From Bos javanicus (taxonomy: Eukaryota > Chordata > Mammalia > Artiodactyla > Bovidae): a stretch of DNA of 64,000 nt. Under the pieces are notes generated by a model. It was given only the letters and a program-made list of their open reading frames with translations. It had not been told where the DNA came from and made no database searches. The stretch spans positions 71,235,987 through 71,299,986 of the forward strand of contig NC_083873.1 in the NCBI RefSeq assembly GCF_032452875.1, in the 5' to 3' direction. Of the stretch, positions 36,362-46,804 are shown piece after piece; the stretch's first letter is position 1, and each line of letters opens with the position of its first letter. The translations under genes were made by a program, and so were the position numbers.

Positions 36362-36519
36362 CTATTTGGTATCTTCACTGTCACTGTTTGAGCTATCAGA
36401 GTCACCATAAATAGAAGTGTTTCTAATTGAAGATACCATCACATCTACAATGGCTTTTTTGGGGTTTTCTTCCAAATCAGTCTGTATTGCTCCAACTTCT
36501 GCTAGCTTCCATTCAAGTT
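36362..36519 (-). CDS. PDCL2: PDCL2 last coding exon (exon 6)
   Basis: After the acceptor TTTTTTGCAG| at 36523-36520 the exon completes the split Glu codon and reads LEWKLAEVGAIQTDLEENP, then KKAIVDVMVSSIRNTSIY, then a Ser/Asp-rich acidic tail ending SEDTK and TAG. This is the C-terminal end of phosducin-like 2: the last helix of the thioredoxin-like domain followed by the acidic tail typical of PDCL2/PDCL3. Its 158 bp keep phase with exon 5. PDCL2 belongs to the phosducin-like co-chaperones; in mice it is testis-specific and needed for sperm acrosome formation and male fertility. PDCL3 is excluded because residues at many sites follow PDCL2. Confidence 0.95.
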
Positions 36520-37243
36520 CTGCAAAAAATAACCCATCAATAAATCAGATAAAATCTTGGAACATCTATATGAAACAGAAGTTGACTCCAATAAAATTAA
36601 TGTGGAAACAATGATATATTTAGAACTAAATTACAATGAAGTACTATGTCAAAAAACATTGGATATAGCAGAGTTATACGTAAAGAGAGAAATTATGGCT
36701 AACATTTATTTTTAAATGACTGAAAATAGTGCTTTGAAAGTACAAATCAAAGAGCTAGAAAAAAAATTAATGTAAATCAAAGGAAAGCAGAAAGAGGGAT
36801 ATAATGAAGAAGAGACTTTAGCAAAGGCTGAAAAGCAAAAGCAAGAGAGGTGACTAACAAAATCACAAGTTGGTTCTTTGAAGAGACTAATAGACACACC
36901 TTAGGCAAAAAAGATCACAAGAACAAGAAACAAACTAAACAACATAAAGAATTATATGGGGGCAAAACCAAGATAAAGGTTTTAAAGCCATGAGACTACT
37001 ATGAGAAAAAAGTATGCCAATACATTTGAAAATTTTAGTGGGAAAACCGCAACAAAAAAGTGTGAATTATGTGAACATATTTAAGAGCAAAACTGAAAAA
37101 ACTGAACTGATAACAAAAACCTCCCAATCCTGCAAACTGCTTATTTTGTTAAAATTTATTCCTAAGCACTGTGTAAATGAACAGAACATTTGTGAGGAAA
37201 ATTACAAAATAAACTTAAGAGGAAAATTACAAAATATAATACA

Positions 37244-37460
37244 ATTGGCCCTTGAACAGTTCAAACAGGTTTGAACTGCAGAGGTTTGCAGGTATGTGGA
37301 TTTTTTCAATAAATTCATATTATAGGTCTACACAATCCATAGTTGTTTGAATCCACAGATGCAGAATTGCAAGTACAGAGAGCCAACTCTAAAATTATGT
37401 GTGGATTTTTCACTTCGTGGGGGTCAATACTCATAACTCTTGCGCTGTTCAAGGGCCAAT
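37244..37460. mobile_element. Tigger-like MITE with intact terminal inverted repeats
   Basis: ATTGGCCCTTGAACAG at 37244-37259 is mirrored exactly by CTGTTCAAGGGCCAAT at 37445-37460. The interior includes 'tgtggattttttcaataaattc'. It has no coding capacity. Confidence 0.82.
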
Positions 37461-37870
37461 GGTAAATACATTATATTTATGAAGAAAGTTACCAAAAAAA
37501 AGAAGATCAAAATTAATGACAAACTATATCTTATTCATGGACAGGAATATTCACTATTATTAGGATATCAAGTCTTCAACAATTAATCTTTAAATGTGAT
37601 TCTAATAAATAACCAACAGGATTTTTCAGACTAATTCCAACATTTATATTACATTTTGAAAAGACTTGCCCTACTAGAGACAGCTAAATTGTTAGGAAGG
37701 TAGAGTCATTAACATAGTACTATACTGATTCAGGGATAGACAGAACAGACCACTGGAACATAGTAGAAACTTCAGAAACAGATTGAAGCATCTTTTTTTT
37801 AATCCTGAAAATGACATAGGAGATATCAAAAGTCAGTGGGGGGAAGACACCTCACATACATTAAGATACA

Positions 37871-37908
37871 TTTTTTTCTTAAATAGTAATTACTATTTAA
37901 GAAAAAAA
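37871..37908. repeat. Perfect 38-bp palindrome
   Basis: Seven T, then CTTAAATAGTAA, then its exact reverse complement TTACTATTTAAG, then seven A, with no spacer. Can form a hairpin or cruciform. It lies within the L1 remnant. Confidence 0.95.
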
Positions 37909-38037
37909 GGGAACGAACAGGTGTTGCTAAGGATGTAGAAAAATTAGAACTTCTCTGCATTGTTGGTGGGAGTGCTAGATGTGCAGCCCCTGGGGAAACA
38001 GTATGCTGTTGCTCAAAAATTAAAGTAGAACTGTTAT

Positions 38038-39628
38038 CAGATCAGATCAGATCAGTCGCTCAGTCGTGTCCGACTCTTTGCGACCCCATGAATCGCAGCA
38101 CGCCAGGCCTCCCTCTCCATCACCAACTCCCGGAGTTCACTCAGACTCACGTCCATCGAGTCAGTGATGCCATCCAGCCATCTCATCCTCTGTCATCCCC
38201 TTCTCCTGCCCACAATCCCTCCCAGCATCAGAGTCTTTTCCAATGAGTCAACTCTTCGCATGAGGTGGCCAAAGTACTGGAGTTTCAGCTTTAGCATCAT
38301 TCCTTCCAAAGAAATCCCAGGGCTGATCTCCTTCAGAATGGACTGGTTGGATCTCCTTGCAGTCCAAGGGACTCTCAAGAGGCTTCTCCAACACCACAGT
38401 TCAAAAGCATCAATTCTTCGGCGCTCAGCCTTCTTCACAGTCCAACTCTCATATCCATACATGACCACAGGAAAAACCATAGCCTTGACTAGACGGACCT
38501 TTGTTGGCAAAGTAATGTCTCTGCTTTTGAATATGCTATCTAGGTTGGTCATAACTTTCCTTCCAAGGAGTAAACGTCTTTGAATTTCATGGCTGCAATC
38601 ACTGTCTGCAGTGATTTTAGAGCCCAGAAAAATAAAGTCTGACACTGTTTCCACTGTTTCCCCATCTATTTCCCATGAAGTGATGGGACACGATGCCATG
38701 ATCTTCGTTTTCTGAATGTTGAGCTTTAAGCCAACTTTTTCACTCTCCACTTTGACTTTCATCAAGAGGCTTTTGAGTTCCTCTTCACTTTCTGCCATAA
38801 GGGTGGTGTCATCTGCATATCTGAGGTTATTCATATTTCTCCCGGCAATCTTGATTCCAGCTTGTGTTTCTTCCAGTCCAGTGTTTCTCATAATGTACTC
38901 TGCATATAAGTTAAATAAACAGGGTGACAATATACAGCCTTGACGTACTCCTTTTCCTATTTGGAACCAGTCTGTTGTTCCATGTCCAGTTCTAACTGGT
39001 GCTTCCTGACCTGCATACAGGTTTCTCAAGAGGCAGATCAGGTGGTCTGGTATTCCCATCTCTTTCAGAATTGTCCACAGTTTATTGTGATCCACACAGT
39101 CAAAGGCTTCGGCATAGTCAATATAGCAGAAATAGATGTTTTCCTGGAACTCTCTTGCTTTTTTGATGATCCAGCGGATGTTGGCAATTTGATCTCTGGT
39201 TCCTCTGCCTTTTCTAAAACCAGCTTGAATATCAGGAAGTTCACGGTTCAGGTATTGCTGAAGCCTGGCTTGGAGAATTTTGAGCATTACTTTACTAGCG
39301 TGTGAGATGAGTGCAATTGTGCGGTAGTTTGAGCATTCTTTGGCATTGCCTTTCTTTGGGATTGGCATGAAAACTGACCTTTTCCAGTCCTGTGGCCACT
39401 GCTGAGTTTTCCAAATTTGCTGGCATATTGAGTGCAGCACTTTCACAGCAACATCTTTCAGGATTTGGAATAACTCAACTGGAATTCTATCACCTCCACT
39501 AGCTTTGTTCGTAGTGATGCTTTCTAAGGCCCACTTGACTTCACATTCCAGGATGTCTGGCTCTAGGTCAGTGTTACACCATCATGATTATCTAGGTCGT
39601 GAAGATCTTTTTTGTACAGTTCTTCTGT
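38038..39628 (-). mobile_element. BovB LINE with 417-codon intact RT frame and target duplication
   Basis: A 10-bp repeat 'gaactgttat' at 38028-38037 and 39629-39638 marks the insertion. On the minus strand an unbroken frame from 39446 to 38193 covers most of the RT, with motif A F-YIDYAEAFD (residues 100-109), the GKGVRQGCILSP motif-B region and YADD (near residue 215), plus much of the C-terminal domain. The endonuclease and N-terminal RT portions are lost by 5' truncation, and the last ~50 codons of the ORF lie in another frame. The 3' end reads (GATCT)n on minus. Confidence 0.95.
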
Positions 39629-39783
39629 GAACTGTTATATGATCCAGCAATTCTACTTCTGACTATACACTCAAAGGCACTAAAAAGGGGGACCAGAATA
39701 GATTATGCATATCCATGTTCTCAGCAGCATTATTGACCATAGCCACAAGGTAGAAGCAACAAATATGTCCATCAACAGATTAA

Positions 39784-39995
39784 TGGGTCTGCCCTGTAGC
39801 TCAAAGGGTAAAGAATCTGCCTGCAACGCAGAAGACCCAGGTTCGATCCCTGGGTTGGGAAGATCCTCTGGAGAAGGGAATGGCAACCCACTCCAGTATT
39901 CTTGCCTGGAGAATCCCATGGACAGAGGAGCCTAGCAAGTTACAGTTCATGGGATTGCAAAGAGTCAGAATGACTGAGTGACTAGCACTACACTA
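39784..39995 (+). mobile_element. Bov-tA SINE within the L1
   Basis: 'gggtctgccctgtagctcaaagggtaaagaatctgcc' to 'gactgagtgactagcac'. Confidence 0.92.
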
Positions 39996-40357
39996 AATGT
40001 ACTATAAAAAATACAATGGAATATTATTCAGACTTAAAGTTTTAAAAAGGAAGCAAATGCTGACACGTACTACAATACAGATTAATCTTGAGGATGTTGT
40101 GCCAAGTAAAATAAGCCAGTCACAAAAGGACAAAACTGCCTAATTCATTTATATGATGTACTTTGAGAGTAGTCAAATTCAGAATTAGAAAGTAAAATGG
40201 TGGTTGCCAGGGGCTAGAGAGAGCAGAGAATAAAGAGTTACTTTTTAAGGATATAGAGTTCCAACTCTTTGCAAAATGCAAAGAGTTCTTGAGATGGATA
40301 ATGGTGATGATGGCACAACAGTGAAAATATACTTAATATCACTTAACCATATACTTT

Positions 40358-40661
40358 GGGCTTCCCTGATAGCTCAGTTGATAAAGGATCCACCTGCAAT
40401 GCAGGAGACCCTGGTTCAATTCCTGGGTCAGGAAGATCCACTGGAGAAGAGATAGGCTACCCACTCCAGTATTCTTGGGCTTCCCTGGTGGCTCAGCTGG
40501 TAAGGAATCCGCCTACAATGTGTGAGACCTGGGTTCGATCTCTGGGTAGGGAAGATCCCCTGAAGAAGGGAAAGGCTACCCATTCCAGTATTCTGGCCTG
40601 GAGAATTCCATGGACTGTATATGGGGTTGCAAAGAGTTGGACACAACTGAGAGCCTTTCAC
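40358..40661 (+). mobile_element. Tandem Bov-tA pair sharing one target duplication
   Basis: A head-containing but 3'-truncated unit (40358-40477) is followed directly by a complete unit (40478-40661). The pair as a whole lies between 'taaccatatacttt' (40344-40357) and 'taaccatgtacttt' (40662-40675), one mismatch. Confidence 0.9.
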
Positions 40662-40675
40662 TAACCATGTACTTT

Positions 40676-41089
40676 AAAATGATTAAATAATATAACTTAT
40701 TTATTCATAATTAAGTTCTGGATATATAATTTATTGCAGGGTAACAATAACTAATAATACTGTATTCTAAGTTTTTAATCATTCAAATGATGAATTTCAT
40801 GTTATGTGTATTTTTAAATAATTTAAATTTTTTTTCAGGTATTACAATTTTAAAAAGTAGAGTCCGGATAACACACTACTCATGATAGTGACTGCTTAGT
40901 GAGGCAGGGAGGGGAATAGAACTAGGAATGGAAATATAGGCAACTTCAACATCTGTACTGATTATTTCAATAATAAACAAATAGCTGAAGGAAACATGAA
41001 CAAATGTTCACATTTGTTATTTTGGGTAATGATTACGTGAATATTTTCTATATTATTGTTTGTATACTTATATATTTTTTAAATTAAGA
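40676..41089. other. PDCL2 intron 5, no feature
   Basis: AT-rich sequence with nothing recognised. Confidence 0.5.
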
Positions 41090-42915
41090 GGATAAGGCAC
41101 AACAGATGGCCAACAAATATATGCATAGATGCTCAACAATGCTCATTATAAGAAAAATGCAAATCAAAACCACAATGAGTTATCACCTCACACCAGTCAT
41201 AATGGCCATCATTAAAAAAATCTACAAACAATAAATGCTGAAGAGGATGTATTGAAAAGGGAACCCTCTTGCACTGTTGGTGGAAATGAAATTGATTCAA
41301 CCACCATGGAACAACAGACTGGTCCCAAATAGGAAAAGGAGTACGTCAAAGGCTGCATATTGTCACCCTGCTTATTTAACTTATATGCAGAGTACATTAT
41401 GAGAAACGCTGGGCTGGAAGAAACACAAACTGGAATCAAGATTGCCGGGAGAAATATCAATAACCTCAGATATGCAGATGACACCACCCTTTTGGCAGAA
41501 AGTGAAGAGGAACTCAAAAGCCTTTTGATGAAAGTGAAAGTGGAGAGTGAAAAAGTTGGCTTAAAGCTCAACATTCAGAAAACGAAGATCATGGCATCCA
41601 GTCCCATCACTTCATGGGAAATAGATGTGGAAACAGTGGAAACAGTGTCAGACTTTATTTTTGGGGCTCCAATATCACTGCAGATGGTGACTGCAGCCAT
41701 GAAATTAAAAGACGCTTACTCCTTGGAAGGAAAGTTATGCCAACCTAGATAGTATATTCAAAAGCAGAGACATTACTTTGTCAACAAAGGTCCGTCTAGT
41801 CAAAGCTATGGTTTTTCCAGTGGTCATGTATGGACGTGAGAGTTGGACTGTGAAGAAGGCTGAGCACCGAAGAATTGATGCTTTTGAACTGTGGTGTTGG
41901 AGAAGACTCTTAAGAGTCCCTTGGACTGCAAGGAGATCAGCTCTGGGATTTCTTTGGAAGAAACGATGCTAAAGCTGAAACTCCAGTACTTTGGCCACCT
42001 CATGCGAAGAGCTGACTCATTGGAAAAGACTCTGATGCTAGGAGGGATTGGGGGCAGGAGGAGAAGGGGACGACAGAGGATGAGATGGCTGGATGGCATC
42101 ACTAACAGATGGTGAGTCTGAGTGAACTCCGGGAGTTGGCGATGGACAGGGTGGCCTGGCGTGCTGCGATTCATGGGATCGCAAAGAGTTGGATACAACT
42201 GAGTGACTGAACTGACTGACTGAACTGAACTGATGGAGAACAGTATGGAGAAACCTTAAAAAACTAGGAACAGAAACAGAACTACCATATGACCCGGAAA
42301 TCCCACTGCTGGGTATATATCTTGTGAAAACCATAACTGAGACAGACACATGTACACCAATGTTTGCTGCAACACTTTTTACAATAGCTAGGACATGGAA
42401 GCAGCCTAGATGTCCATTGACAGATGAATGGATACAGAAATTGTGGTACATATATACAATGGAATGTTACTCAGCTTTAAAAAAGAATGCATTTGAGTCA
42501 GTCCTAATGAGGTGGATGAACCTAGAGCCTACTGTACAGAGTGAAGCAAGTCAGGAAGAGAGACACAAAGCCTGTATATTCATGCGTGTGTATGGAATGT
42601 AGTGAGATGGTACTGATGAACCTGTTTGCAGGGCAGCAGTGGAGACACAGATAGAACAGACATGTGGACACTGTGTGTGTGTGGGAGGTGACTTCAGAGA
42701 GAGGCATGGAAACATGCACATTATGATATGACGCAGGGAGCTCAACCCAGTGCTCTGTGAAAGCTGAGAGGGGTGGGATGGGGTGGGAGATGGGAGGAAG
42801 GTTCAAGAGGGAGGAGACATATGTGTACCTGTGACTGATTCATGTTGATGAGTGGCAGAAACCAGTACAATATTATAAAGCGAATATCTTGCAATAAAAA
42901 TTTAGAAAAATATAC
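41090..42915 (+). mobile_element. L1 3' end interrupted by BovB
   Basis: The L1 phrase 'caaccaccatgga' (to about 41310) continues after the BovB as 'atggagaacagtatggagaaac' (from 42233). It then follows the ruminant L1 3' end to 'gactgattcatgttgatgagtggcagaaaccagtacaatattat'. Confidence 0.9.
41306..42232 (+). mobile_element. BovB LINE fragment inside L1
   Basis: Begins at 'acaacagactggtcccaaataggaaaagg' in the RT domain, includes the YADD motif near 41470-41481, and ends '(tgactgaac)' repeats. Frames are broken by small indels (near 41350, 41660, 41740 and 41935). Confidence 0.93.
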
Positions 42916-43198
42916 TAAATAAATTTAAGCCCTTAACAAAAAAAAAGAGGATAAGGCACAGGCTGAAAAGTAAGATGGTAAAATAGAGAGGGAAGGAAAA
43001 CTCTGAAACAATTATAATTCTGGAAGTCTTACTAAGGCCAAAAACAGTTTTAGGGGAATGATAGAGTGAAAGAAAGACTGTTAAAAATAGCCATTCACAG
43101 TGGCTTTAATACAATGGTAGGAGAAAAGATTTTAATCATACAGAATTATATCAACTCCAAGAAATGACTAACTGAAGAGTTGGGTCTTAGAACTAAGT
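42916..43198. other. PDCL2 intron 5, no feature
   Basis: Nothing recognised between the L1 tail and the SINE. Confidence 0.5.
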
Positions 43199-43391
43199 TT
43201 GGAAGTAAACATTACTGTGACCCCATGGTTTGTAGCCAACCAGGCTCCTCAGTCCATGGAATTTTCCAGGTAAGAGTGCTGGAGTGGGTTGCCATTTCCT
43301 TCTCCAGGGGATCTTCCCAACCCAGGGATCGAACCCAGGTCTCCGTTACTACAGGCAGACGCTTTACCGTCTGAGCCACCAGGGAAGCATC
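43199..43391 (-). mobile_element. Bov-tA SINE
   Basis: Reversed copy ending 'ctgagccaccagggaagc'. Confidence 0.92.
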
Positions 43392-43725
43392 TAAACATGT
43401 TGGAGAACGTAAAACTATAAAGCCCTTTGCTATGTACTATGAAAAAGAAAACAGTAGAAGGCATAGTCCTTGCACCTGTTAGGGAGACAAAACTCAAAGG
43501 GAATGGGTTAACCAACAAAATCTGAGAATATGTAGATAAATGGAAAATAAGTTGTGTATAGAATATATGCTATAGAAATTCAGTAGAGAACATGAAAACA
43601 GATTATTAATTGGTCCAGCATCACATAATGGATCAAATGGAAACCTAAGAAGGAATAGGGTTTGGAACGAAGACTAAAGCAGGGTAGGGTATTTAGGGTA
43701 CAGAGACAGAGTATGAAACAAGGTA

Positions 43726-43803
43726 TTGGGTTGGCCAAAAAGTTCGTCCAGATTTTTGTAATATTTTATGGAAAAACCCAAACAAATTTTTTGGCCAACC
43801 CAA
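43726..43803. mobile_element. Mariner MITE, 78 bp, flanked by TA
   Basis: TTGGGTTGGCCAAAAA at the left end is mirrored exactly at the right end. TA dinucleotides at 43724-43725 and 43804-43805 are the mariner target-site duplication. The interior is too short to encode anything. Confidence 0.93.
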
Positions 43804-43805
43804 TA

Positions 43806-44146
43806 TAAAGGCACAAATGAGTTAAGTGTGTTTGAGATAGTGGTTGAATACCAGCTTGGTTGCAGCAGAAACTGCAGAAAACATTGAGGAATACAACTGG
43901 ATAGATGGGCTGAAATTTTTAAGCATATGATTCTGAATTTTTAATGTGTTTGAAACAAAGAATCATTAAGGATTTAAGCAAGTGGGTGTTATGATAGTAT
44001 TATTGTAGGAAAATTAATCTGAAGGCATATAAGAAGAAACTAGAAACAAGGGAAAAGCCTAATGTTTTATGAAAATAAATTTTCATGATATTTGTTAAGT
44101 TAGGTAAATTTTCTTAACAGGCAAATTTTAAAAGTAATATCATTAC
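43806..44146. other. PDCL2 intron 5, exon-proximal part
   Basis: No repeat recognised. Ends at the exon 5 donor. Confidence 0.5.
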
Positions 44147-44355
44147 CTTCGAGCTTGAGATTTATCCCTCCACATTCTATAATTCCAATGAACTTGCCTT
44201 CTATCTGACCATTTTTATAAACAAAAATGGTTGGTAAACAATTGTCATGGTAGTGTTCAATACAGCTATTCGCGATGGCTTTAACAAATTTAGTTTCAGG
44301 AAACTTTCTTGCTAGGAGACTAAGATGCTGGTTAACCAACAAACACAATGGGATG
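44147..44355 (-). CDS. PDCL2: PDCL2 exon 5, thioredoxin-like domain
   Basis: Acceptor TTTTTAG| ends at 44356 and donor GAAG|GTAATG begins at 44146. The 209-bp exon reads IPLCLLVNQHLSLLARKFP, then ETKFVKAIANSCIEHYHDN, then CLPTIFVYKNGQIEGKFIG, then IIECGGINLKLE. This is the core of the phosducin-family thioredoxin fold, which lacks the redox CxxC pair (only the single Cys after IPL at that place), consistent with a binding rather than an enzymatic role. LPTIFVYKNG is the conserved cis-Pro strand. Residues follow PDCL2, not PDCL3. The split Ser codon (AG|C) joins exon 4 in phase. Confidence 0.96.
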
Positions 44356-45622
44356 CTAAAAAGAGAAACAATACACACAACATCTTTAAAAAAACAGGCT
44401 ACTTATTTCAATCGAATAAAATAAGTAAAACATTTCCATGACAAAATATATCTTTAGATTTTCTTTCAATATAAGATTGCATCAATTGTAATCCTCTATT
44501 TTTACCTTTAGTAGTGATAAACTATAGAGTCTCTGATTTTCATTACAAAAACTGTTATAGCCTGGGAATGAAGCTTGCTACCATGGGAATTTGCAGCCTA
44601 ACTAAGGCTAACCACATTTGACTTGGCAGCAGTGTAATCAAGTACAATGTAATTGAGGAACCAGTAAGTTCCTAGTTTATAGGACACTGAGGGGGAGGGG
44701 AGGAGAAAGAAAGGAAAAAAAAAAAAAACAGGACATTTCTAGGGGATCTTTAGCAGTTCTAAATTTAAACAAGGGGACCCAACTCTTGGTCATAGGTTAT
44801 TTCCACACCAGAAGCTATCTCAAACTTCCTTGAATTCCTTTTACTCAAACTTCATCCACCCTTTTCTTTGACATGCTATATCATATTCCCCAACACCCAG
44901 AACTGTTCATTGGAAATTTAAAATTGATCAGAAATGTAACCAAAATCGCAAATTCTTCCAGCTCTATCCCTTAACTCTCATTACACTCATGTTTTAATTA
45001 GTCACTTTTCTCTATCACTCAATCACAGCTTTATTAAATTATTTCAAAGCTAATTCTCAGCTTTATCCCACACTCCTTCCATTTCCTATGGGACCATTCT
45101 TTATTTGTTATCCTATTTTCTTAAGCTATCCTTCTCTACTCTACATAAACATATTCAAAATACTAAAATTTTTTTAAAAAGTCCTTTCTCATTCTCTCTC
45201 CCTCTAATAACTACTCTTTCCTGGTCACAGCCCAGATGAAAAAAGATTTTAAAAATCTCTATGTCGTTCACTTCCCTTCTTAAATGGCTCTCCTTTTTTG
45301 ATTGCTGTGATAATTTTTTCTATGAATTTCCTTTTTACTCCTTTGACTTACTCCTTATACCAATACCTCAAATGTAGATATTCCTTGTAACTATATCCTA
45401 GACCCTTTTCTCATTCTAGACACATTCACTGGGCATTCTTTAAAAAAAAACAAATGCTAAATTTGATACAAGTGTATTTCTCCTTCATCTTTGTATACAT
45501 TTTCTCATCATTCATATGGAGCATATTTGAAACAATACAGTAGAGGAAAAATATTACTGTGAACCATGTTAATCAGAGAAAAGGTCTTTGTCTAACAGAC
45601 AAAATTAGTACATTCTTCTCTT
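44356..45622. other. PDCL2 intron 4, first part
   Basis: A GA/A-rich tract lies at about 44690-44730. Otherwise no exon or repeat recognised. Confidence 0.5.
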
Positions 45623-45623
45623 G

Positions 45624-45842
45624 AGATCTTCCCTGGTGGCTTAGATGGTAAAGCATCCGCCCGTAATGCGGGAGACCTGGGTTCGATCCCTGGGTTGGGA
45701 AGATCCCCTGGAGAAGGAAATGGCAACCCACTCCAGTATTCTTGCCTGGAGAATCCCATGGACGGAGGACCCTCATAGGCTATAGTCCATGGGGTCACAA
45801 AGAGTCAGACACGACTGAGCGACTTCACTTTCACTTCACTTT
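45624..45842 (+). mobile_element. Bov-tA SINE
   Basis: 'gatcttccctggtggcttagatggtaaagcatccgcc' to 'gacacgactgagcgacttcac'. 'ttctcttg' flanks both ends as a possible duplication. Confidence 0.94.
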
Positions 45843-46535
45843 CTCTTGTATTACACCTTACATGTCCTTTCAATACATACATCCATATATATAGATAGAT
45901 ATACACATGAAATGTTTAGTTCGTCTCTTGTACTATATCATAAAAGCATCTTACTCCCATTCGTATTCTCAACTCCTGCAAACCATCACAGGTATAGTTG
46001 AAGTTGAAGCTCTCTTAAGTGAGTGGCTCATACCAGGACATACTGCATGCTGGACTTTATCCACTTTCCTCCTCTATGTTTGTTTATGCACACTGCGTAT
46101 TTTATTATACTTAACAAATAAATAAAAGTGTGACAGCAAAAGTCACTGCAGTTCTGAAGAATATCAAATGCATGCTTTGGAGAAACATGATGAACGTGAA
46201 TCACTTAGAAAAAAATTGTTGTGTAGCTCATTGTAAGCCAGAAAAATATAAATGTCAGAGGAATAATAAAGATTTCTGCACTCAAATTGCTTCATATGTA
46301 CTTGTGAGTTCTTGCTCCATTTTAAACAAACTCTGAAAATGAAACCAATGGCAATATACTAGGTCTTATCAATATTGGGGGAAGACTTTGTATATTTTTT
46401 AATTTGTCTTCTCTTTGCCAGTTTCTGGCTTTTATCATCAATTTTTTTTTGCTAACCTTGTTTCACAAATTAGAAAAACTCAACAAAGTGAGTATAGAGG
46501 GAACAAATCTCAACATAATAAAGGCCTGATATGAC
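45843..46535. other. PDCL2 intron 4, no feature
   Basis: No exon or repeat recognised. The 72- and 68-codon ORFs here have no family resemblance. Confidence 0.45.
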
Positions 46536-46537
46536 AC

Positions 46538-46804
46538 TGCTACTGCTAAGTCACTTCAGTCGTGTCCAACTCTGTGCGACCCCACAGACGGCAGCCCAAC
46601 AGGTTCCCCCATCCCTGGGATTCTCCAGGCAAGAACACTGGAGTGGGTTGCCATTTCCTTCTCCAACGCATGAAAGTGAAAAGTGAAAGTGAAGTCGCTC
46701 AGTAGTGTCCGACTCTTAGCGACCTCATGGACTGCAGCCCACCAGGCTCCTCCGTCCATGGGATTTTCCAGGCAAGAGTTCTGGAGTGGGGTGCCATTGC
46801 CTTA
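46538..46804 (-). mobile_element. Bov-A2 SINE (dimeric)
   Basis: Two reversed monomers with the 'gaaagtgaaaagtgaaagtgaag' linker. Confidence 0.93.

Larger units (their letters stand above)
36690..40341 (+). mobile_element. L1 remnant, carrier of three nested insertions
   Basis: L1 ORF2 and 3' text runs through 36690-37243 ('tcacaagttggttctttgaagagactaatag'), 37461-38027, 39639-39783 ('ccatagccacaaggtagaagcaacaaatatgtccatcaacag') and 39996-40341. It is interrupted by a Tigger-like MITE, a reversed BovB and a Bov-tA. Opposite in orientation to PDCL2, in its last intron. Confidence 0.75.

Noticed and set aside
45907..46336. 72- and 68-codon ORFs in PDCL2 intron 4
   Set aside because: No resemblance to a protein family and no splice or promoter support.
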